Assembly: GCA_019689515.1 (NCBI GenBank)
Contig: JADGHI010000076.1
Span: forward strand, 1 to 11,643
Direction: 5' to 3'
DNA: 11,643 nucleotides
Source of the DNA: Acetobacteraceae bacterium
Lineage (GTDB): Bacteria > Pseudomonadota > Alphaproteobacteria > Acetobacterales > Acetobacteraceae
The position numbers and the translations under genes were made by a program. Shown one piece after another: positions 7,153-11,643 of the stretch. A model generated the notes under the pieces. The model did not search any database. It saw nothing but the letters and a program-made list of their open reading frames with translations, and had not been told where the DNA came from. Numbering within the stretch: the first letter of the stretch is position 1; each line of letters begins with the position of its first letter.

Positions 7153-7495
7153 ACGCACAGTGTAACGAAAATTTCCTGAGCGGAGTATCCCTTTTTTAAC
7201 CACTGCGCGAGAAGGGGGCGCGGGCACATCGCCCCAGGGCTTCAGCATCCGTGCGCGAACGGCAGGACCGGCTGAGGGGTACGGTACCGCGACCGTCTCA
7301 TTTCGCCCGCATGGTCCACGAAAAGGCGCAGTCGGCCGCCGCATGCCGCGGGCAGCCGGCATTGGGACATACGACTGGCTGCGCTGCCCCTCCACCGTGC
7401 TGCCTAAGACACGGTATGACATCGGAATGATACTGTGCCGTTGTGAAAGAGGCGGCAATCGTCTAGATTTTCTCCGCTGGTGCATGGGGGTGAGC
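7153..7495. other. 343-bp divergent intergenic region
   Basis: This gap separates the starts of the minus-strand 732-residue protein gene and the plus-strand Ala/Pro-rich protein gene, so both promoters should lie here. Two A+T-richer islands stand out against the surrounding DNA: 7159-7200, which includes a run of six T followed by AAC near the minus-strand gene, and 7410-7475, which holds the plus-strand promoter candidate. On the minus strand a GATACT hexamer with a poor TTCTCG 18 bp before it is the best promoter match and is weak. The middle is ordinary G+C-rich sequence with no gene. Confidence 0.6.
7441..7469 (+). promoter_or_regulatory. Candidate sigma-70 promoter for the 176-aa protein
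   Basis: TTGTGA (7441-7446) and TAGATT (7464-7469) are separated by exactly 17 bp, each matching 4/6 consensus positions, in a locally A+T-rich patch. Transcription would start near 7476, about 20 nt before the ATG at 7496. The position also argues against the longer upstream start of that reading frame at 7343. Confidence 0.5.
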
Positions 7496-8026
7496 ATGTC
7501 CAGTGCCTTCCTTGCTCTTCTTCGCACCGAGGAGCGGCAGCTCCTCGCCGAGTTGCGAGCGACGCCGATCTTCCAGAAGCTCGAGGCCGTGCGGCGCGTG
7601 CTCAGCCTTTACACTGGCGCGGACGAGGCGGCGGCGGCGGCGACCGAGGATCTCCTGCTCGGCCGTGCGAGCGCGGCAGCGAAACCGGCCGAGCCGCCGC
7701 TGACGCGTGATCCGGGGCCGCCCGTGGCGAGCAACGCGGCCACGGAAGCAGAGGAAGCCCGATCGGCCGGCGCCAGCGCCGCGCCGCTCCCGTTCGCAGC
7801 CGATCCCGGTCCTGGCACGTCCAGACTATCGCAGACGACTTCTGCGCCGCCGCTCGCAACGCCCGTCCCCGCCCTCGGTCCGGCCGCGACGCCGGCCAAG
7901 GTCTCGGGCGGCACGCCGGCGCTGTCTCAACTCACCGTTGCGGATCCGCCTGGCGAGAAGGTCTTCCGCGACGGAAGCCGGGCCGTCTCCGCGGTGCGCG
8001 CCGCGCTTCTCGCCGTCACACGCTGA
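7496..8026 (+). CDS. Ala/Pro-rich hypothetical protein with a conserved-looking N-terminal helix
   Basis: This encodes a 176-residue protein of unknown function. Residues 1-40 form an amphipathic helical segment (LLRTEERQLLAELR, then IFQKLEAVRRVLSLY) of a style I recall from small alphaproteobacterial hypothetical proteins, where such a helix precedes a linker and a DNA-binding-like C-terminus. Residues 42-150 are low-complexity Ala/Pro/Thr, probably disordered. The last 25 residues (EKVFRDGSRAVSAVRAALLAV) look like a short helix. No signal peptide or membrane segment is present. The ATG at 7496 is supported by GGGGG 5 nt upstream and by the promoter candidate just before it. It is divergent from the 732-residue protein gene. 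It could be a truncated member of its family, since the C-terminal fold is very short. Confidence 0.7.
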   Translation: MSSAFLALLRTEERQLLAELRATPIFQKLEAVRRVLSLYTGADEAAAAATEDLLLGRASAAAKPAEPPLTRDPGPPVASNAATEAEEARSAGASAAPLPFAADPGPGTSRLSQTTSAPPLATPVPALGPAATPAKVSGGTPALSQLTVADPPGEKVFRDGSRAVSAVRAALLAVTR

Positions 8027-8344
8027 CATCGGCCGGTCCGGCCCGGAACGACGCCATCCGTCATCGACCGTGACCGGCGGCCGGCCGACCGTTGGCTTGG
8101 CGAGTCGAGGTGCGGGAACCGCCCGATCATCGCCGCGGCATCGAGCCGGATGACGAGCCAGCGAAGATATGCTTCGAAGGCGTGCCGGGCTGAAGAACGG
8201 GATAGCGATTCGAGATCTGACCAGCTTGGCCGTGACCGCTTCGGCGCGGCCGGTTTCAGCGACCTGCCGCGAATCGGGATCGGTTCCGAAGCCAATACGA
8301 AGCGGCCGAGAGATCCCACGCCAATCGGAAGTCTGGGCATCCGC
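8027..8344. other. 318-bp gap with imperfect direct repeats
   Basis: No gene is supported here. A reading frame runs from 8150 into the PhyH gene, but its first 65 residues show no family similarity. The gap is less G+C-rich than its surroundings around 8160-8215. It contains a small dyad, CGAAG/CTTCG, at 8162-8176, and a 13-bp imperfect direct repeat, GCGATTCGAGATC (8205-8217) and GCGAATCGGGATC (8269-8281), 11 of 13 identical with starts 64 bp apart. These could be regulator sites for the PhyH gene; the evidence is only the repeat itself. Confidence 0.4.
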
Positions 8345-9148
8345 ATGACCAACAGCAGCGCTGCACTCCACATGGCCACGGCCGCGCAGGGCGGCCCGCT
8401 CAGCGCCGAGGACCTGGCGCAATACGCGCGCACCGGCTGGGTGGCGGCGCGCGGCTTCTTCGACGCCGCGGAGGTCGCGGCGATCTCCGCCTGGACCGAC
8501 GAGCTGTTGGCGATGCCGGAGGTGCCCGGCAGGCACATGGTCTATCGCGAGGACAGCCTGCTGGGCGACGGGCGGCGCGTGGTGCAGCGGATCGAGAATT
8601 TCTGCCCCTACCACCCCGGCTTCGACGCATTGGTGCGCGGCGGGCGCCTGCGCGATGCGGTCGAGCAGCTGATGGACGGGCCGGTGTGCCTGTTCAAGGA
8701 GAAGATCAACTTCAAGATGCCCGGCGGCGCGGGCTTCGAGCCGCATCAGGACCAGCAGGCGGGATGGAGCGCCTATGCGCCGATCTTCGTCACCGCGATG
8801 GTCAGCATCGACCGCGCCACGATCGAGAATGGCTGCCTGGAGATGGCGGACGCGCCGCGCCTCGCCGGCCTGATCGGCGAGGAATGGCGGCCCCTAACGG
8901 CGGAGCAGATGGCGTCCTTCGCCCTCGTTCCTGTGCCGACCGAGCCCGGCGACGTCCTCTTCTTCGATAGCTACGTCCCGCACGCGTCGAAGGCGAATCT
9001 CACCGGGGAGGCCCGGCGGATTCTCTATCTCACCTACAACCGCGCCTCGGATGGCGATCACCGTGCGCGCTACTTCGCCGACAAGCGCGCGAGCTTCCCG
9101 CCCGACATCGAGCGGCTGCCGGGAGTCGAATACAAGTTCCGGGTCTGA
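8345..9148 (+). CDS. Phytanoyl-CoA dioxygenase (PhyH) family protein
   Basis: This encodes a 267-residue Fe(II)/2-oxoglutarate-dependent oxygenase of the PhyH family, which hydroxylates small aliphatic substrates in the cytosol. The facial triad is His134-x-Asp136 in FEPHQDQ and distal His213 in VPHASKANLTGEAR, with Arg224 or Arg225 as the 2-oxoglutarate carboxylate ligand. Other family marks are the KINFKMPGGAG strand (120-130), NGCLEMADAPR (162-172) and PGDVLFFDSYVPH (201-213). The length is normal. The ATG at 8345 begins just before the conserved N-terminal helix SAEDLAQYARTGWVAARGFF; a weak GGAAG lies 13 nt upstream, and ATG 8372 is a possible alternative. The gene stands alone. Fatty acyl-CoA, phosphonates and secondary metabolites are all possible substrates. 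Confidence 0.9.
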   Translation: MTNSSAALHMATAAQGGPLSAEDLAQYARTGWVAARGFFDAAEVAAISAWTDELLAMPEVPGRHMVYREDSLLGDGRRVVQRIENFCPYHPGFDALVRGGRLRDAVEQLMDGPVCLFKEKINFKMPGGAGFEPHQDQQAGWSAYAPIFVTAMVSIDRATIENGCLEMADAPRLAGLIGEEWRPLTAEQMASFALVPVPTEPGDVLFFDSYVPHASKANLTGEARRILYLTYNRASDGDHRARYFADKRASFPPDIERLPGVEYKFRV

Positions 9149-9212
9149 CCGGCGGCCTGTCCCGGGAAACCTGGCGGGACGGCCGGACTTGGCCGCCCGT
9201 TTCACCGGCCAA

Positions 9213-9262
9213 GGTTACGGGGGTACGACACCGCTCGTCGGGGGCCACGCGCCCCCGTAACC
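9213..9262. terminator. Nested inverted repeat between convergent genes
   Basis: GGTTACGGGGG (9213-9223) and CCCCCGTAACC (9252-9262) are perfect 11-bp inverted repeats. The 28-nt interior contains a second perfect stem, GGGGGC (9240-9245) with GCCCCC (9251-9256) around a 5-nt loop. The same C-run can pair with either G-run, so the two stems exclude each other. The element is 64 bp after the PhyH stop and about 110 bp from the stop of the convergent small membrane-protein gene, which suits a transcription-termination role. No T-tract is present, so that role is inferred. Confidence 0.55.
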
Positions 9263-9375
9263 GCAGGTCCCATGCGCTGGGAAACAGTGCCGGCGGACGC
9301 GAGGCGCCCCGATGACGGTCAGTCGATTTGTCAGCCCAGCCGCGGATCTGCCGCGGAGGGCGGCGGCGGGACTCC

Positions 9376-9537
9376 TCAGGCCTCGCTACGGTCGGCCTCG
9401 CACCGCATCATCATCAGGATGCCAAGGACCATGAACGCCCAGGACGCGTAATTGTGCTGGCCCAGCAGGTACAGGGCGATGGCCGCAACAGCGGCGATGG
9501 CGGCGGCGAGATAGGTGTTGTTCCAGAGCCAGTCCAT
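9376..9537 (-). CDS. Small two-helix membrane protein
   Basis: This encodes a 53-residue hydrophobic protein. Two predicted membrane helices, about residues 8-25 (Ala/Ile-rich, ending YLL) and 31-45 (WAFMVLGILMMM), are joined by a short polar turn, GQHNYAS. The tail R-C-E-A-D-R-S-E-A is charged. It is unrecognised by family. The ATG at 9537 is favoured because AGAAGGG lies 8 nt upstream; the same sequence would be inside the coding region if the in-frame ATG at 9558 were used (60 residues). It is divergent from the FAD oxidoreductase gene across 214 bp. Strong ribosome site, membrane-helix pattern and position support a real gene, though no homologue is identified. Confidence 0.68.
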   Translation of the reverse strand: MDWLWNNTYLAAAIAAVAAIALYLLGQHNYASWAFMVLGILMMMRCEADRSEA

Positions 9538-9633
9538 TCGATGATCCCTTCTGCCCATTACGATCCGCCCGGCCCGTGGTAGGCGGACGCGCGGTGTCAG
9601 CGGCGTCCTTGCGCGGACGGGACGTTGTCCGTC

Positions 9634-9662
9634 TTGTCGCCCAAGGCGCGCCGGCGTGCAAT
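9634..9662 (+). promoter_or_regulatory. Candidate sigma-70 promoter for the FAD oxidoreductase
   Basis: TTGTCG (9634-9639) and TGCAAT (9657-9662) are separated by 17 bp, each matching 4/6 consensus positions. The predicted start near 9669 would leave a leader of about 80 nt before the ATG. The pair lies in the divergent gap shared with the small membrane-protein gene. It is supported by spacing only. Confidence 0.3.
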
Positions 9663-9751
9663 GGCGGCCTGCCACCCGGCCGGCCCTGATCCGGTCCGCC
9701 CGCCGTCCCATTTTTCGCTCCGCGCCATCGCAGGAGGAGGCTCCGGCCCGC

Positions 9752-11239
9752 ATGAGCAGCAGCGATCCCGCGACTCCGCCGCCCGGCCCCGCCGAGGGCG
9801 GGCGCCTGTTCTTCCAGTCGGAGGTCTTCGAAGCGGATGCCTCCACCGCCCGGCGCAGCGCCCTCCGCCCCGAGGCCGACCGGCGCAGCATCGCCGAGCC
9901 GGCGCGGGAGGTTCCCGTGCACGCCGAGTGCGACGTGCTGGTGGTGGGCGGCGGCCCGGCCGGCACGGCGGCGGCGGTCGCGGCGGCCCGGCTCGGCGCG
10001 CGGACCATTCTGCTCGAGCGCTACAACCACCTCGGCGGCCTCTCGACCGGCGGCCTCGTCATCTGGATCGACCGGATGACCGACTGGGAGGGCCGGCTGG
10101 TGATCCGCGGCTTCGCGGAGGAGCTGCTCGACCGGCTGCCCAAGGAGGCGGTGGCCGGCCCGCCGCGCGCGGACTGGGGCTCGCGCGACGCGGCGACGGC
10201 GGCATGGTGGCAGCTCCGCACCGCTGCCTTCCACGGCATCGTGACGCATTCCCCGACCTGCGACCCGGAATGGCTGAAGGCGGCGAGCCTCGACCTGCTT
10301 CTTGAATCCGGCGCGCATCCGATCTTCCACGCCTGGGGCGCGCAGCCGGTGATCGGCGAGGACAACGTGGTGGTGGGCGCGATCTTCGAGAGCAAGCAGG
10401 GCCGCCGCGCCGTGCTCGCGAAGGTGACGGTGGACGCAACCGGCGACGGCGACCTGTTCGCCCGCGCCGGCGCGGCCTTCGCCGACGACATCGACGCTGG
10501 CGACATCCACCACTGCATGAACACCGCCTGGCTGTTCGGCGGCGTGGACATGCCGCGCTACCTGCGCTGGCGCGCCGAGGCGCCGGCCGAGTTCTCCGAA
10601 TTCATGCGCCGCGGCAAGGAGGCGATGCGGTTCTTCGACAAGGCCTTCGTCTCCTGGCGCGACGACGTCGCGCTGTTCCTCGGCCCGCGGCTCGCGGGCT
10701 TCTCGGCGCTCGAGGTCGAGGACCTCTCGGAGGTCGAGGTGCGCAGCCACCGCCTGATGGTCGAGCATCTGCGCTTCTACCGCGCGCACTGCCCGGGCTT
10801 CGAGAATGCCTTCCTGATGCTTTCCGCTCCGCAGCTCGGCGTGCGCCATGCGCGGCGGCTGAAGGGCGTGGCGAGCGTGACGCGCGCCTGCTGGGATGGG
10901 CGCGTGGCGGCAGACGAGATCGGTGTCTCGCCCTCGCTGTCGCCCAAATTCCCGAATGTGAGCGTGCCCTATGGCGCGCTGGTGCCGGCGGCGCTGGATG
11001 GGCTGCTCGCGCCGGGGCGGCACCTCTCCTGCGACGCGACCTCGCACTCCTTCCTACGCGAGATCCCGCAATGCTGGCTGACCGGCCAGGCCGCGGGGGT
11101 GGCCGCTGCGATCGCGGCGGCGCGCGGCGTGCCGCCACGGGCGGTGGATGTGCGCGAGGTGCAGGCGGCGCTGCGGAAGCAGGGTGCGCATCTGACGACG
11201 GAGGACGAGAAGGCGCGGCGGGCGGCGGCGGTGGCCTAG
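9752..11239 (+). CDS. FAD-dependent oxidoreductase (FAD_oxidored, PF12831-like)
   Basis: This encodes a 495-residue soluble flavoprotein. After a 60-residue N-terminal extension, the Rossmann dinucleotide site VLVVGGGPAGTAAAVAAARLG spans residues 62-82, with the acidic ribose ligand Glu89 in LLER. NHLGGLSTGG (92-101) and the second FAD motif VDATGDGDL (227-235) follow. The C-terminal PYGALVPAALDGLLAPGRHL, S-H-S-F-L-R and TGQAAGVAAA segments are typical of the PF12831 family. The ATG at 9752 has AGGAGGAGG ending 11 nt upstream. Members oxidise diverse small substrates and are often catabolic; the substrate here is unknown. No signal peptide is seen. The gene stands alone on the plus strand after a divergent gap. 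Confidence 0.9.
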   Translation: MSSSDPATPPPGPAEGGRLFFQSEVFEADASTARRSALRPEADRRSIAEPAREVPVHAECDVLVVGGGPAGTAAAVAAARLGARTILLERYNHLGGLSTGGLVIWIDRMTDWEGRLVIRGFAEELLDRLPKEAVAGPPRADWGSRDAATAAWWQLRTAAFHGIVTHSPTCDPEWLKAASLDLLLESGAHPIFHAWGAQPVIGEDNVVVGAIFESKQGRRAVLAKVTVDATGDGDLFARAGAAFADDIDAGDIHHCMNTAWLFGGVDMPRYLRWRAEAPAEFSEFMRRGKEAMRFFDKAFVSWRDDVALFLGPRLAGFSALEVEDLSEVEVRSHRLMVEHLRFYRAHCPGFENAFLMLSAPQLGVRHARRLKGVASVTRACWDGRVAADEIGVSPSLSPKFPNVSVPYGALVPAALDGLLAPGRHLSCDATSHSFLREIPQCWLTGQAAGVAAAIAAARGVPPRAVDVREVQAALRKQGAHLTTEDEKARRAAAVA

Positions 11240-11275
11240 CGCGTATCGCATTCCGCGCTGCCTGGCCCTGGCGGC

Positions 11276-11293
11276 ATCGGCCGCATCGCCGAT
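11276..11293. terminator. Short stem-loop after the FAD oxidoreductase gene
   Basis: ATCGGC (11276-11281) and GCCGAT (11288-11293) form a perfect 6-bp stem with a 6-nt loop, 37 nt after the stop codon. No T-tract follows. It is a weak terminator candidate; the rest of 11240-11444 shows no gene. Confidence 0.25.
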
Positions 11294-11444
11294 CTCGCGC
11301 GTATAGCTGCACTGCAAGGGCCACGGACCCCGGGCCTGCGAGTCCGCAATGCCGGCCTGCGCCCGCGACGGCACGGCATCGGCTCCGCCCCGCCTGTCGC
11401 GCGCGCCGCGAGCGGCCTATATGCGCAGCCCGACGGGAACAGCC

Positions 11445-11643
11445 ATGCCGATTCTTGCCCTCGACGGTTCGCTCGCCCGCTGTTCGGCCGCCGTGCTGGA
11501 CGCAGAGGGGAGGTGCCTCGCCGCCGCCGCGGCAGAGGCCGAGCGCGGCCATGCCACGCTGCTGCCGACCCTCGCCGCGCGCGTGCTGGGGGAGGCGGGG
11601 CTGCCGGCGTCCGCGCTCCGCGCGGTCGCGGTCGGGGTCGGGC
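11445..11643 (+). CDS. tsaB: tRNA t6A biosynthesis protein TsaB (partial, 3' end outside window)
   Basis: Only the first 66 codons are present. TsaB is the scaffold partner of TsaD in the complex that makes N6-threonylcarbamoyladenosine at position 37 of ANN-decoding tRNAs in the cytosol. The N-terminal strand ILALDGSLARCSAAVL matches the ASKHA-fold opening (usual form LALDTS..CSVAL, here Gly replaces Thr). RGHATLLPTLAARVL corresponds to the family H-S-x-x-L-x-P segment, and LRAVAVGVG leads into the expected GPGSFTGLR, which lies past the edge. The ATG at 11445 has GGGA 6 nt upstream; an in-frame ATG at 11421 would add 8 residues. A TATAT island at 11418-11422 just before the start could be a -10 element, but no good -35 was found. 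Confidence 0.88.
   Translation, partial: MPILALDGSLARCSAAVLDAEGRCLAAAAAEAERGHATLLPTLAARVLGEAGLPASALRAVAVGVG

Noticed and set aside
4588..7179. An 863-residue open frame on the plus strand opposite the unknown 732-residue protein.
   Set aside because: It is rich in Arg, Gly, Ala and Gln, shows no domain motifs, and is the expected mirror frame of a high-G+C coding gene. The minus frame has patterned helices and strands.
7343..7495. Upstream extension of the 176-residue protein to an ATG at 7343.
   Set aside because: The candidate -35/-10 pair at 7441-7469 and the G-rich ribosome site lie inside the extension, and its residues lack helix pattern.
8150..8344. Upstream extension of the PhyH gene to an ATG at 8150.
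   Set aside because: The added 65 residues are charged and unpatterned, and PhyH proteins normally begin close to the SAEDLAQY helix, as with the start at 8345.
7826..8746. Minus-strand frames across 7826-8746 that cover the gap before the PhyH gene.
   Set aside because: A fragment near 8100-8170 looks briefly protein-like (hydrophobic helix FEAYLRWLVIRL), but no family is recognised and the frames run antisense into the PhyH gene. A decayed gene remnant cannot be excluded.
9386..11047. A 553-residue open frame on the minus strand opposite the FAD oxidoreductase gene.
   Set aside because: The plus strand carries clear Rossmann and FAD motifs. The minus frame is Arg/Ala/His-rich without motifs and overlaps the small membrane-protein gene in another frame.
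1..11643. Search for tRNA, rRNA, CRISPR arrays, insertion-sequence ends, toxin-antitoxin or phage-defence genes.
   Set aside because: No regularly spaced repeats, transposase motifs, tRNA-like folds or defence-gene motifs were seen; the window reads as ordinary metabolic chromosome.

Overview
The window is about 11.6 kb of very G+C-rich DNA with dense coding. It holds ten protein-coding genes, the last one cut by the window edge. No rRNA, tRNA, CRISPR array or insertion sequence was seen. The base composition, the proteins (an old-yellow-enzyme of the YqjM type, a DUF2272 lipoprotein, a PhyH dioxygenase, a GxGxxG FAD oxidoreductase, TsaB) and the mix of many stand-alone catabolic genes suggest an alphaproteobacterial chromosome. 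The style resembles Acetobacteraceae/Rhodospirillales (Roseomonas-like), but this is inference from composition and protein style, not a database match.

Layout. Positions 1-67 contain only G and C. A minus-strand amidohydrolase (68-1123) is divergent from a plus-strand pair, a NIPSNAP-family protein (1267-1593) and a Tyr/Ser protein phosphatase (1604-2371). A short convergent gap with a 12-bp perfect stem follows. Next is a minus-strand two-gene operon in which a DUF2272 lipoprotein (3635-4606) overlaps by 4 bp the start of an NADH:flavin oxidoreductase (2523-3638). A 347-bp gap precedes a large minus-strand gene for an unrecognised 732-residue protein (4954-7152). This is divergent, across a 343-bp gap, from an Ala/Pro-rich 176-residue protein (7496-8026) that has a plausible sigma-70 promoter.

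The right third has a PhyH dioxygenase (8345-9148) that converges, across a gap with a nested inverted repeat, on a 53-residue two-helix membrane protein (9376-9537, minus). That small gene is divergent from an FAD-dependent oxidoreductase (9752-11239). The 5' end of tsaB begins at 11445 and runs off the window.

How the genes fit together. Most units look independent. The amidohydrolase, flavin oxidoreductase, PhyH enzyme and FAD oxidoreductase are all redox or hydrolytic enzymes of the kind used on small organic substrates, but no shared pathway is visible. The only tight coupling is lipoprotein-oxidoreductase (4-bp overlap) and NIPSNAP-phosphatase (10-bp spacing). TsaB belongs to the universal t6A tRNA-modification pathway and marks a return to core chromosome.
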